The notes under the pieces: generated by a model
Told to the model about the DNA's origin: nothing
The model's input: only the letters and a program-made list of their open reading frames with translations
Database searches by the model: none
Program-made: the position numbers and the translations under genes
Origin: Chitinophagaceae bacterium
Lineage (GTDB): Bacteria; Bacteroidota; Bacteroidia; Chitinophagales; Chitinophagaceae
Length of the DNA stretch: 37,675 nt
Assembly: GCA_947446585.1 (NCBI GenBank)
Contig: CANFGZ010000003.1
Span: 1 to 37,675, forward strand
Reading direction: 5' to 3'
Shown here: in pieces, positions 16,134-24,343 of the stretch
How the letters are laid out: the number at the start of each line of letters is the position of its first letter
How positions within the stretch are numbered: position 1 is the stretch's first letter

Positions 16134-17918
16134 ATGAACAAAATTCTAATTCTGCTAAGCTTTACTTTTCTTGCTTTCAAAAATATAAATGCACAAAATA
16201 TAAGATTCACCGAAATGGTGGGCAAGCCAACTAACAGCAGCGCCACTATACAAATGTTTTTTACCGATACTGCTGAAATGCAAGTTCAATATGGAACGGT
16301 ATCTGGTACTTATCCCAATCAAACACCCTGGGCTTCTTTCTCAGCTAACCTTCCAGCAGAAATTACCATCAACGGATTACAGTCCGACACCAAATATTAT
16401 TATCGTGTAAGGCACCGTGTTCCAGGAACAAATACACCGACTTCAAGAACAGAACATTTCTTTCATACACAAAGAAATCCGGGCAGCGTGTTTTCATTTG
16501 TTGTAGAAGCAGATCCTCATTCAGATGAGCAAAGCGATTCTACCTTATATGCACAATGTTTACAAAATCAATTAACCGACAATCCTGATTTTATGATTGA
16601 CCTGGGAGATTTTTTAATGACTGACAAATTAAAAAACAGAACTACGAATACTATTCCCCGCGATACAATTACTTACAGATGTGACATATTCAGAAAGTTT
16701 TATCAAATTTCATCACATTCAGTTCCATTATTTATCGCTTTAGGTAATCATGAAGGAGAAGCGGGATGGAACAGAGTGGGAAACAGAATCGACTCTTCCA
16801 ATAACATTGCTATTTGGGATGTGATTGATAGAAAAAAATATTTTATGAATCCTGCACCCGATGCATTTTATTCTGGAGATACATCCCATCAGGCCTTTGT
16901 TGGACAGAGAGAAAATTATTACTCTTGGACCTGGGGAGATGCATTATTTATTATACTCGATCCATATTGGTACACTTCAACTAAACCAGACTCTTTACAT
17001 GGGTGGAGATGGACTTTAGGAAAAACTCAATACGATTGGATGAAGAAAACACTCGAAGACAATGACAGTAAAAAATTCAAATTTGTTTTTGCCCATCAAA
17101 TTATTGGTGGAGATCCAGATGGCCGCGGTGGAGTTGAATTTGCAGATCGTTACGAATGGGGTGGAAAAAGTTTAAATGGTCAAGATTCTTTCGCTTTCTA
17201 CAGATCAGGATGGTACAAGCCTATAAAGGACTTATTCAAAGAACATAAAGTAAATATCTTCTTTCATGGTCATGATCATTTTTATGGCAAGCAGGAAAAA
17301 GATTGTTTGGTTTATCAGGAAACTCCTCAGCCCAGTCATCCCAATCCATCCAATTCTGATGTTGTAACTTATGCAGATGATTACGGTTATCATGAAGGTA
17401 TTATTCAGGCCAGCTCAGGACATTTAAAAATAACCGTAGCTCCAGCAGGAGTAACAGTTGATTATGTAAGAACCTATTTGCCGGCAAATGAAGATGCTAC
17501 ACATCATAATAAAGATGTTTCTGCAACATATTTTATTGGATCAACTAATTGTTATGATTCAACAAATGGCGGAGATACAACAACGCCGGTAATTCATGAT
17601 ACTATAGTAAGTGGTGTTTCTCCTGTATTATGGAGTAATAATAATCCGAATGAATTAATATATCCAAATCCTTCTTCAGGAAGTGTAAATATAATTTTCT
17701 CTTTACAAAGTTCAGAGAGGCTACATTTTTATATATACAATTCAGCAGGCCAATTGGTAAGACGCTGGGATTACAACAATGCTATTAGCAGCGGTAAATA
17801 TAAAATAATCTGGGATGGAAACACAAGTAGTGGAAGCAGATTGCCAAATGGAGTTTACCTATATTCAATTAGGGGTGAAAATAATTTTATAAAATCGGGG
17901 AAAATTGTTTTGGAATGA
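16134..17918 (+). CDS. Secreted metallophosphoesterase with T9SS sorting domain (copy 2)
   Basis: A 594-aa paralogue of the preceding gene with the same order: signal peptide (MNKILILLSFTFLAFKNINAQ), FnIII-like N-terminal domain (LQSDTKYYYRVRHR), and a metallophosphatase core with ADPH (126-129), GDFL (158-161), GNHE (204-207), AHQ (320-322) and HGHDH (378-382). The third site has Gln instead of the second His of copy 1. The C-terminal about 87 residues carry LIYPNPSSGSVNI and a FlgD-like segment (WDGNTSSGSRLPNGVYLYSI), a T9SS sorting domain of a different subtype from copy 1. It lies 43 bp after copy 1 with no terminator between, so the pair is probably one transcript from a tandem duplication followed by swapping of the sorting tail. 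Confidence 0.9.
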   Translation: MNKILILLSFTFLAFKNINAQNIRFTEMVGKPTNSSATIQMFFTDTAEMQVQYGTVSGTYPNQTPWASFSANLPAEITINGLQSDTKYYYRVRHRVPGTNTPTSRTEHFFHTQRNPGSVFSFVVEADPHSDEQSDSTLYAQCLQNQLTDNPDFMIDLGDFLMTDKLKNRTTNTIPRDTITYRCDIFRKFYQISSHSVPLFIALGNHEGEAGWNRVGNRIDSSNNIAIWDVIDRKKYFMNPAPDAFYSGDTSHQAFVGQRENYYSWTWGDALFIILDPYWYTSTKPDSLHGWRWTLGKTQYDWMKKTLEDNDSKKFKFVFAHQIIGGDPDGRGGVEFADRYEWGGKSLNGQDSFAFYRSGWYKPIKDLFKEHKVNIFFHGHDHFYGKQEKDCLVYQETPQPSHPNPSNSDVVTYADDYGYHEGIIQASSGHLKITVAPAGVTVDYVRTYLPANEDATHHNKDVSATYFIGSTNCYDSTNGGDTTTPVIHDTIVSGVSPVLWSNNNPNELIYPNPSSGSVNIIFSLQSSERLHFYIYNSAGQLVRRWDYNNAISSGKYKIIWDGNTSSGSRLPNGVYLYSIRGENNFIKSGKIVLE

Positions 17919-17934
17919 TGTTTTAAGCCTTGAA

Positions 17935-18351
17935 CTACTTTTTGATAAATAATGAATCTGATATTATTTTATTTATTATCACATTTGAAAAAGATTTAGC
18001 TAAATAATAATGCCCTTTTTCATTTAAATGTTCGTCATATTTTGACAATACAAATTGAACGCCATTTTTGTAATTAATCGAGTCTCTGTAATTGTAATAA
18101 TTAACTTCAGGAAATTGTGTAAAGAAGTTTTTTATGACGTTATCAGCATTTTTAAAAATTATAGGATAATTTAACAAGTCCATCTCCGGTAAATTAGCGA
18201 CGAAAACCTTGCAATTGTTTTTCTTGGCGTGATTAATCATCTCCGATAATAACTCTTTAGGATAAACCCAATTTGATCGATTTTCTGTATAGGATTTAAG
18301 ATATTGATCAAAGATGCTATTAGGAATTATTATGCCATAATTTTTTAGTAT
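17935..18351 (-). pseudogene. C-terminal remnant of an SGNH-type hydrolase
   Basis: The minus strand is open for 138 codons from a stop at 18354-18352, with no ATG until residue 38 (18240). The translation (IFDQYLKSYTENRSNWVYPKE, then VFVANLPEMDLL, then YDEHLNEKGHYYLAKSF) reads smoothly through that ATG. The DEHLNEKGH stretch matches the Asp-x-x-His block that ends SGNH/GDSL hydrolases. The N-terminal GDS-type nucleophile block is missing, and sequence to its 5' side is a short A/T region and then the divergent coiled-coil gene. The whole therefore looks like a truncated gene rather than a small protein. A start at 18240 giving 101 aa is possible but would lack a nucleophile. Confidence 0.6.
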
Positions 18352-18398
18352 TTATTTCTTATCACTTTATAGCTTACTTTTATTTCAACAAACATGGC

Positions 18399-18908
18399 AT
18401 GACAAATAATGATATGCTTGAACAGCTAAAAACAGAAAACGAACAACTTCAATTTCAGTTGAAAGATCTGGAGTATTTTATTGAAATAAAGGAAGAGGAA
18501 CTAGCCTTTCTGAAAAACAAAGCGAAGTCGGTTGCTGAAATGCAAAGTGCGCTCGATCAGCGATTATATGAGATCGAACAGATGCAGCATTTCATAGGAA
18601 ATATTCAACAGAAGTCAATTGGAGATGCTAAAAGAGAAGCAAATCTCGAAGAAGAATTGATTCAGAATATCAAAATAGAAAAAGAGTTTTACGAATTAAG
18701 AGATCAATTTAAAAGCACCACTTTGGCTTTGGAGGATACCAACAATCAATTATCCGAAGCTGTTGAACTTTATAAAAAATTAAATGATTGCCATTCAAAA
18801 ATTGCAGCATTGCAAAGTAATTTGGAAATTGCATTACTGGACAATCAATTTTTAAAAGAAGAACTTGAAGAATTGAGATCAAATGAATCAAATACAAATC
18901 AGGAATAA
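18399..18908 (+). CDS. Coiled-coil protein of unknown function
   Basis: A 169-aa protein, highly charged and predicted to be one long alpha-helical coiled coil (about 5-165) with Leu/Ile heptads, no Gly or Pro breaks beyond one GNIQQKSIGD region near 65-75, and no signal peptide or membrane span. The start at 18399 follows an out-of-frame ATG 6 nt upstream that hits a stop at once. No family is recognised. The stop codon is 9 nt before pdxH, so the two are very probably co-transcribed; nothing else ties the product to vitamin B6 metabolism. It could act as a structural or scaffold protein. Confidence 0.8.
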   Translation: MTNNDMLEQLKTENEQLQFQLKDLEYFIEIKEEELAFLKNKAKSVAEMQSALDQRLYEIEQMQHFIGNIQQKSIGDAKREANLEEELIQNIKIEKEFYELRDQFKSTTLALEDTNNQLSEAVELYKKLNDCHSKIAALQSNLEIALLDNQFLKEELEELRSNESNTNQE

Positions 18909-18917
18909 AAAATCAAA

Positions 18918-19556
18918 ATGAATATAGCTGATATCAGAAAAGAGTACATATTACAATCGCTTTCAGAAAATGATATTGAAAGTGATCCGATTTTACAATT
19001 TAATAAATGGTGGAATCAGGCTATAGAAAGCAATATTGAAGAAGTAAATGCGATGACGCTGGCTACTGTAAATAAGGAAGGAATGCCATCGGCAAGAATT
19101 GTTTTACTGAAAGGTTTTGATTCAAATGGTTTTATTTTTTTTACAAACTATTTAAGTAAAAAAGGAACAGACCTCGAAATTAATCCAAAAGCCTGCATTG
19201 TTTTTTTCTGGAAAGAATTAGAAAGACAGGTTAGAGTTGAAGGAATCGTAAACAAAATCAATGAAAGCGAAAGTGAGGATTATTTTCAATCAAGACCTAC
19301 CATCAGTAAAATTGGCGCCTGGGCTTCACCACAAAGTCAGGAAATCACTTCAAGAGAAAGCCTTGAAAATAAATTTAAAGAATACGAAACTGAATTTAAA
19401 GAGGGAAGCATCCCAAGACCGAAACATTGGGGCGGTTATCGGTTAAATCCTAATAAAATTGAATTCTGGCAAGGAAGACCCGGGAGATTACACGATAGAA
19501 TTGAATATGCTAAATCAAGTGAAAATAAATGGAAGGTGGTAAGACTCGCTCCTTGA
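18918..19556 (+). CDS. pdxH: Pyridoxamine/pyridoxine 5'-phosphate oxidase
   Basis: A 212-aa FMN enzyme that oxidises pyridoxamine 5'-phosphate or pyridoxine 5'-phosphate to pyridoxal 5'-phosphate, the last step of the salvage and DXP-dependent B6 routes. The N-terminal IRKEYILQSLSENDIESDPILQFNKWWNQA matches PdxH. The FMN-binding split barrel contains NAMTLATVNKEGMPSARIVLLKGFD and FFTNYLSKKGTDLEINPKA. The dimer/active-site segments ERQVRVEGIV, SRPTISKIGAWASPQS and the C-terminal PRPKHWGGYRLNPNKIEFWQGRPGRLHDR...WKVVRLAP are all present. Full length for the family. Second gene of a pair with the coiled-coil gene. The product would supply PLP. Confidence 0.97.
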   Translation: MNIADIRKEYILQSLSENDIESDPILQFNKWWNQAIESNIEEVNAMTLATVNKEGMPSARIVLLKGFDSNGFIFFTNYLSKKGTDLEINPKACIVFFWKELERQVRVEGIVNKINESESEDYFQSRPTISKIGAWASPQSQEITSRESLENKFKEYETEFKEGSIPRPKHWGGYRLNPNKIEFWQGRPGRLHDRIEYAKSSENKWKVVRLAP

Positions 19557-19569
19557 TTTTTTAAAAAGG

Positions 19570-19600
19570 ATAAGTTGAATGGATCTGCCAGTCAACTTAT
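19570..19600. terminator. Possible bidirectional stem-loop between convergent pdxH and THX genes
   Basis: ATAAGTTGA (19570-19578) and TCAACTTAT (19592-19600) form a perfect 9-bp stem with a 13-nt loop between the two stop codons. There is no T-tract on either side, so termination is uncertain. Confidence 0.35.
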
Positions 19601-19614
19601 CAACACAGATTTAC

Positions 19615-19743
19615 TTACTTTTTTGCAGCAGCTTTTTTTGCAGCAGCATTTTTTGTTGTTGTTTTTGATTTTGCAGGTCTTGTTTTACCAAAGCTTCCGG
19701 CAAATGTTTTTCCTTTTTTTGTCTTAATGTCTCCACGTCCCAT
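19615..19743 (-). CDS. 30S ribosomal protein THX
   Basis: A 42-aa gene that begins MGRGDIKTKKGKTFAGSFGK and continues TRPAKSK into an Ala/Lys tail. The GDIKTKKGK...GxFGKTRP core is the hallmark of the bTHX family, a very small basic 30S ribosomal protein first described in Thermus and common in Bacteroidota. Nearly half the residues are Lys/Arg, suited to binding 16S rRNA. Residues 30-42 are a simple NAAAKKAAAKK-type repeat. It lies downstream of HU on the same strand with the HU terminator between, and no separate promoter box is visible, so it may depend on read-through. Convergent with pdxH. Confidence 0.88.
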   Translation of the reverse strand: MGRGDIKTKKGKTFAGSFGKTRPAKSKTTTKNAAAKKAAAKK

Positions 19744-19775
19744 AATATATAGATATTTATTGTTTAACTTTTAAT

Positions 19776-19812
19776 AAAAAAAGCAAGATGCAAATTGCAT
19801 CTTGCTTTTTTT
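19776..19812 (-). terminator. Rho-independent terminator of the HU gene
   Basis: GCAAGATGC (19783-19791) and GCATCTTGC (19797-19805) form a perfect stem flanked by seven A on one side and seven T on the other. It lies 10 bp beyond the HU stop codon, between HU and THX. Confidence 0.9.
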
Positions 19813-19822
19813 GACTTTCTAA

Positions 19823-20092
19823 TTAGATTTTAGAAGACAATTCTTTTCCGGCTTTAAACTTAGCAACTTTTTTTGCTTTGATTTTGATAACCGCGCCTGT
19901 TTGAGGATTACGTCCGTTACGAGCAGCTCTTTTTGAAACTGAAAAAGTTCCAAATCCAACTAATGTAACTTTGTTACCGCTTTTCAAAGTTTTTGTTACT
20001 GCTTCGATAAAAGAATCTACAACAGCGTTTGCTTGTGTTTTTGTGATTTCGGCATCATCTGCCAATTTTGCAATTAATTCGGCTTTGTTCAT
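19823..20092 (-). CDS. hup: DNA-binding protein HU
   Basis: An 89-aa nucleoid protein of the HU/IHF family. MNKAELIAKLADDAEITKTQANAVVDSFIEAV forms the helical dimerisation part. GNKVTLVGFGTFSVSKRAARNGRNPQTGAVIKIKAKKVAKFKAGKEL contains the beta arm with the HU signature GFGTFxVxxRxxRxGRNPxTG and the Pro64-type intercalating tip. It bends DNA without sequence specificity and compacts the chromosome. Promoter with both consensus boxes at 20122-20151 and a strong terminator after the gene, so it is monocistronic and probably highly expressed. Family members of this size are HU rather than IHF; the subtype cannot be told by eye. Confidence 0.96.
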   Translation of the reverse strand: MNKAELIAKLADDAEITKTQANAVVDSFIEAVTKTLKSGNKVTLVGFGTFSVSKRAARNGRNPQTGAVIKIKAKKVAKFKAGKELSSKI

Positions 20093-20121
20093 AATATAAA
20101 TTTTGTAATTTTTTACTGCAA

Positions 20122-20151
20122 CAAATATAGAGGGTTTTTAAATCCAACAAA
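20122..20151 (-). promoter_or_regulatory. Bacteroidota sigma-type promoter of the HU gene
   Basis: On the minus strand TTTG (20151-20148), 18 nt, then TATATTTG (20129-20122): both elements fit the TTTG/TAnnTTTG consensus. The 5' UTR to the ATG at 20092 would be about 25 nt. Confidence 0.75.
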
Positions 20152-20249
20152 ATTATTTTTTATTTTTTCAAAAAAACAAAATCCGCTGCAATCCACAATT
20201 AGAAAGGATTTTAAGATCCAGTGCTGAATTTATTTTTTTTCCAGATTCG

Positions 20250-20278
20250 CTGAAACCCTGTCTGATAAAGGGTTTCAG
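20250..20278. other. Stem-loop of unknown role after the DUF4286 gene
   Basis: CTGAAACCCT (20250-20259) and AGGGTTTCAG (20269-20278) form a perfect 10-bp stem with a 9-nt loop. It lies in the otherwise empty region between the HU promoter and the DUF4286 stop codon. There is no adjacent T-tract in the DUF4286 direction, so it may be a weak terminator or an mRNA 3' protector. Confidence 0.4.
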
Positions 20279-20373
20279 AAGCAATCGCCTGAAAGCCTTT
20301 ACAGATGCCAATTGTAAGGGATTATAAATAATTTTTAAAACCAAAAAAAATAAGAAAGCCTTGTTTTGCACAA

Positions 20374-20679
20374 TTAGTTAACAACCTGCATTACCGATCG
20401 AAAAGCAATAAATGCATCTCCCCATTTATCAAAAGATTTCTGGCGAAGCGCCTCCGCATATATTTCTATGTATTGATTATAAGAAGCTTTGCTTTCTGCT
20501 TTATATTGAATGGCATAAGTGGGTCCTTCACTATCATCAATTTCAAGCAATCTTAAAATAGTTGCATTATAAAAACAACCGGTAGCCAATACTTCAGGTA
20601 TATGTTCTTGCTGTAACCATTCCATCCATAAAGATTGAATATCTTCTCTAACTTTTATTGTTACATTATATATGTACAT
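20374..20679 (-). CDS. DUF4286 family protein
   Basis: A 101-aa protein with MYIYNVTIKVREDIQSLWMEWLQQEHIPEVLATGCF, typical of the DUF4286 family that is widespread in Bacteroidota: a small ferredoxin-like alpha/beta fold with the HIPEVLATG block. No catalytic residue or cofactor site is visible, and no signal peptide. It lies 18 bp after xth, so the two are probably co-transcribed. The function of the family is not established. Confidence 0.85.
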   Translation of the reverse strand: MYIYNVTIKVREDIQSLWMEWLQQEHIPEVLATGCFYNATILRLLEIDDSEGPTYAIQYKAESKASYNQYIEIYAEALRQKSFDKWGDAFIAFRSVMQVVN

Positions 20680-20697
20680 CTTTGAATTGTTGACTGT

Positions 20698-21465
20698 TTA
20701 ATGTTTGATTTCCAGATAAACCGGACAATGGTCACTGTGTTTTACATCTGGATAAATTTCAGCCTCTTTTAATTGATTTATTAAAGACTCGGTAACCGTG
20801 ATATAATCTATTCTCCACCCTTTGTTATTCAATCTCACACTTGGGAAACGCTGACTCCACCAGCTATAGCGATGAGGTTCTTTATGAAATTCTCTGAAAC
20901 TATCTATCCATCCTGATTCAAGAAATTTAGTCATCCATGCTCTTTCTTCGGGTAAAAAACCGGTTGTATTTTTATTGCCTTTGGGATCATGAATATCTAT
21001 TTCCTGATGTGCAATATTATAATCACCACAAAGTATAATTTTAGGATTTTTCTTTTTTTCCTGATTTAGATATTTTAAAAATTCATCGAGCCATTTATAC
21101 TTAAAAACTTGTCTTTCTTCGCCAGAAGTACCAGAAGGAAAGTATGCGTTGATTAATTTTATATCTCCAAACTGCATTTCAATCACCCTTCCTTCAAAAT
21201 CGCTTTCATAATGACCATTCCCTTTTTTTACGGATGTTGGTTTTATCTTCGATAAAATGGCTACTCCACTATATCCTTTTTTGTTGGCACTAAACCAATG
21301 ATGTTCAAAGCCCAGGTTTTCTATTTCTTTCATATCTACGTCTGATTCTGTGGCTTTTGTTTCCTGTAAACAAATAACATCAGCAGGATTTGTTTTCAGC
21401 CAATCAATAAATCCTTTTTTTATGGCTGCTCTAATTCCATTAACATTATAACTGATAATTCGCAT
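20698..21465 (-). CDS. xth: Exodeoxyribonuclease III / AP endonuclease
   Basis: A 255-aa DNA-repair enzyme of the ExoIII/APE1 family that cuts 5' of abasic sites and has 3' repair and exonuclease activity. Motifs in order: RIISYNVNGIRAAIKKG (N7 metal/phosphate contact), VICLQETKA (Glu36 metal ligand), INAYFPSG, CGDYNIAH (Asp/Asn general-acid pair), NNKGWRIDYI and HSDHCPVYLEI (catalytic Asp-His). Length and motif spacing are normal. Cytosolic, no signal peptide. Precedes the DUF4286 gene by 18 bp and follows the metH region on the same strand with an 80-bp gap. Confidence 0.95.
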   Translation of the reverse strand: MRIISYNVNGIRAAIKKGFIDWLKTNPADVICLQETKATESDVDMKEIENLGFEHHWFSANKKGYSGVAILSKIKPTSVKKGNGHYESDFEGRVIEMQFGDIKLINAYFPSGTSGEERQVFKYKWLDEFLKYLNQEKKKNPKIILCGDYNIAHQEIDIHDPKGNKNTTGFLPEERAWMTKFLESGWIDSFREFHKEPHRYSWWSQRFPSVRLNNKGWRIDYITVTESLINQLKEAEIYPDVKHSDHCPVYLEIKH

Positions 21466-21545
21466 AAATTATTATTAAGCAAGAAATGGTACTGTATTTA
21501 GTCAGAATATTATTTGCAAAAAAAAAATTAATGATTAAAGATTTC

Positions 21546-24239
21546 TTACTCCAAAATTGGTCTCAACCACTTTGTAGCTTCTTCAATACTCATCCCTTTT
21601 CTTTTTGCATAATCTTCCAGCTGATCTTGTTCAATTTTTCCTACACCAAAATATTTGCTTTCGGGATTTGCAAAATACCATCCACAAACTGATGATGCAG
21701 GATACATGGCAAGAGACTCTGTAAGATGAATGCCAGTTGCTGCTTCGCCACCGAGCAATGCAAACAATTTATATTTTTCGGTGTGATCCGGACAAGCAGG
21801 ATAACCGGGCGCCGGGCGAATGCCCGAATAGTCTTCGCTGATTAATTGTTCTGTAGACAACTGTTCATCAATTGCATATCCCCAAAATTCTTTTCGGGTT
21901 TTATGATGCAATAATTCTGCAAATGCTTCTGCAAGTCTGTCGGCAAGAGCTTGTAATATAATTTTATTATAATCATCAAGCTTTTCTTCAAATATTTTTA
22001 TATGTTTTTCAATACCTTGTATGGTTACAGAAAATGCGCCCAAATAATCAATGCGATTGGGATGTATAAAATCAGCTAATGATAAATTAGGCTGTCCCTC
22101 TGCTTTTTTTATTTGTTGTCTTAAAAATTCAAGATGGACATTTTTATTTTCATGCTTCACCAAAATACTATCTGGTGCTGTTTTAGAAACTTCCCAAAAA
22201 CCAACTACTCCTTTTGCGGTGAGCCAGTTTTCTTCAATGATTTGTTTTAACAATTGTTGTGCATCCTTGTATAATTTTGAGGCTTCCTCTCCAATAACAG
22301 TATCAGTAAGTATTGCAGGAAATTTTCCATGCATCTCCCAGGCAATGAAGAAAGGCTGCCAATCGATATAGGTAGCAATTTCTGCCAGCGAGTAATTTTC
22401 TAATTCTTTAGTTCCGGTAAACTTAGGTGTTATAGGATTATATTCCTTCCAGTTTAATGATGCATTTTTTTTCTGTGCCTGTTCAAAAGGCAGTAATTGT
22501 TTGGATGATTTTTTATTTCCAAAATCCAGTTTAAGTTTATCATACTCTGATGTTATGTCAGAAAGAAAATTAATTTTCTGGTCTTTATTTAATAAACTAC
22601 CGGCAACAGTTACACTTCTTGAAGCGTCTAGCACATGCACAACACCTTCTTCATATTCGGGAGCAATTTTTACTGCAGTATGCATTCTGCTGGTAGTGGC
22701 GCCACCAATTAATAATGGAATGTTCATTTTCAGGCGCTTCATTTCTCTGGCAATATGCACCATTTCATCCAAAGAAGGTGTGATTAAACCACTCAATCCA
22801 ATGATATCAACATTATGTTTTCTAGCTTCCGTTAAAATTTTATCTGCAGAAACCATTACGCCAAGATCAATAATTTCATATCCATTACAACCGAGCACGA
22901 CACCAACGATGTTTTTACCAATATCATGTACGTCGCCTTTTACAGTGGCTAATAAAATTTTAGCAGGACCTTTTTCTTCTACAGCATTGGTATTGTTTAA
23001 TTTTCTGTCTGCTTTTTCTTGTTCAATATACGGTGTAAGAACAGCTACTGCTTTTTTCATTACGCGTGCGCTTTTCACAACCTGAGGTAAAAACATTTTT
23101 CCGGCGCCAAATAAATCACCTACAATGTTCATACCTGCCATCAACGGACCTTCAATAACATCCAATGGTTTTGGATATTTCAATCTCGCTTCTTCGGTGT
23201 CGGTGTCGATATATTCTGTAATACCATGCACCAAAGCATGTTCCATTCTTTTTTCTACAGATTCATTTCTCCAGCTTTCATCTTTTACGGTTTCCTTTCC
23301 TTTGGCTTTTACGGTTTCAGCAAATGCAATTAATCTTTCTGTGGCACCATTGTCATCATTGTTTTTATTAAGGATGACTTCTTCACATAGCTGTTTTAAA
23401 TTGGGTTCTATTTCATCGTAAATTACTAATTGACCTGCATTTACAATGCCCATATCCATTCCAGCTTTTATAGCATGAAATAGGAATACACTATGAATAG
23501 CTTCTCTAACGTGATCGTTTCCTCTGAAAGAAAAAGAAACATTGCTAACGCCACCACTAATCTTAGTTAGAGGCATTAATTTTTTTATCTCTCTTGTAGC
23601 TTCAATAAAATCAACTGCATAATTATTGTGTTCTTCGATACCTGTTGCAATGGCAAAGATGTTGGGATCGAAAATGATATCTTCGGGTGCAAAGCCAACT
23701 TGTGCTGTCAAAATTTTATATGCCCTGTAACAGATTTCAATCTTTCTTTCTTTGGTATCTGCTTGTCCTACTTCATCAAATGCCATTACAATAACTGCAG
23801 CTCCAAAGTTTTTACAGATAATTGCCTGCTCAATAAATTTTTGTTCGCCTTCCTTCATGGAAATCGAATTCACAATACATTTTCCCTGTACACATTTCAA
23901 TCCGGCTTCAATGATTTCGAACTTGCTACTATCAATCATAATCGGAATGCGTGCGATATCAGGTTCTGATTGAACCAAATTTAAAAAGGTAGTCATCGCT
24001 GTCACGCCGTCCAATAAGGCGTCATCCATATTCACATCAATTACCTGTGCACCGCTTTCTACTTGCTGACGCGCTACAGATAAAGCTTCTTCGTAAAGTC
24101 CTTCTCTGATTAGCCTGGCAAATTTCTTACTGCCGGTTACGTTGGTACGTTCACCAACATTCACAAAATTTGTTTCCGGACGAACGATGAGTGGTTCGAG
24201 GCCGCTGAGTCGGAGATAAGGTTGTATGTGTTGTGTCAT
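21546..24239 (-). CDS. metH: Cobalamin-dependent methionine synthase, folate/B12/activation domains (MetH C-terminal part)
   Basis: An 897-aa protein lacking the homocysteine domain. A pterin-binding domain (about 15-290) has [14 protein letters not shown] and [12 protein letters not shown]. The B12 cap (about 325-420) and the Rossmann B12 domain (about 425-560) follow, with the cobalt-ligand motif GDVHDIG at 435-441 (His438). The activation domain (about 610-890) contains [16 protein letters not shown] and [15 protein letters not shown]. It transfers methyl from methyltetrahydrofolate through cobalamin, and the enzyme is reactivated with S-adenosylmethionine. It must pair with the separate homocysteine-binding protein encoded 103 bp upstream. 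The gap between them is filled by a repeat that can form a hairpin. The split is seen elsewhere in Bacteroidota (recollection). Confidence 0.95.
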   Translation of the reverse strand: MTQHIQPYLRLSGLEPLIVRPETNFVNVGERTNVTGSKKFARLIREGLYEEALSVARQQVESGAQVIDVNMDDALLDGVTAMTTFLNLVQSEPDIARIPIMIDSSKFEIIEAGLKCVQGKCIVNSISMKEGEQKFIEQAIICKNFGAAVIVMAFDEVGQADTKERKIEICYRAYKILTAQVGFAPEDIIFDPNIFAIATGIEEHNNYAVDFIEATREIKKLMPLTKISGGVSNVSFSFRGNDHVREAIHSVFLFHAIKAGMDMGIVNAGQLVIYDEIEPNLKQLCEEVILNKNNDDNGATERLIAFAETVKAKGKETVKDESWRNESVEKRMEHALVHGITEYIDTDTEEARLKYPKPLDVIEGPLMAGMNIVGDLFGAGKMFLPQVVKSARVMKKAVAVLTPYIEQEKADRKLNNTNAVEEKGPAKILLATVKGDVHDIGKNIVGVVLGCNGYEIIDLGVMVSADKILTEARKHNVDIIGLSGLITPSLDEMVHIAREMKRLKMNIPLLIGGATTSRMHTAVKIAPEYEEGVVHVLDASRSVTVAGSLLNKDQKINFLSDITSEYDKLKLDFGNKKSSKQLLPFEQAQKKNASLNWKEYNPITPKFTGTKELENYSLAEIATYIDWQPFFIAWEMHGKFPAILTDTVIGEEASKLYKDAQQLLKQIIEENWLTAKGVVGFWEVSKTAPDSILVKHENKNVHLEFLRQQIKKAEGQPNLSLADFIHPNRIDYLGAFSVTIQGIEKHIKIFEEKLDDYNKIILQALADRLAEAFAELLHHKTRKEFWGYAIDEQLSTEQLISEDYSGIRPAPGYPACPDHTEKYKLFALLGGEAATGIHLTESLAMYPASSVCGWYFANPESKYFGVGKIEQDQLEDYAKRKGMSIEEATKWLRPILE

Positions 24240-24250
24240 AATTAATAATG

Positions 24251-24343
24251 TTTGGAAGGTTCAAGAGGTTCAATGAGTTTAAAAGGTTGGTTGAACCTGT
24301 TGAACTCCTGCCTGCCGGCAGGTAGGTATTGAACCTTTTAAAC
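24251..24343. repeat. Interspersed repeat with nested palindrome between the metH halves
   Basis: The block starts with a 20-mer (24251-24270) shared at 19 of 20 positions with 25369-25388. Arms GTTTAAAAGGTT (24277-24288) and AACCTTTTAAAC (24332-24343) form a perfect 12-bp inverted repeat around a second, GC-rich near-perfect 20-nt palindrome (24307-24326, CCTGCCTGCC then GGCAGGTAGG). This resembles REP/CCTGCC-type repeats of Bacteroidota genomes. The outer arm runs into the stop codon of the upstream half. Confidence 0.65.

Noticed and set aside
18229-18238. TGATTAATCA palindrome as a fourth REC-Crp site
   Set aside because: The half-sites are 2 bp apart rather than 4 and it lies inside the SGNH remnant.
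20168-20371. 67-codon minus-strand frame between HU and DUF4286
   Set aside because: It spans a stem-loop and A/T runs and shows no recognisable protein features.
22501-23085. 194-codon open frame on the plus strand opposite metH
   Set aside because: It is the antisense shadow of a strongly conserved gene and its translation shows no family signature.
24240-24342. Repeat insertion as the cause of the metH split
   Set aside because: The domain split is found in other Bacteroidota without need of this repeat, and both halves have proper starts and stops.
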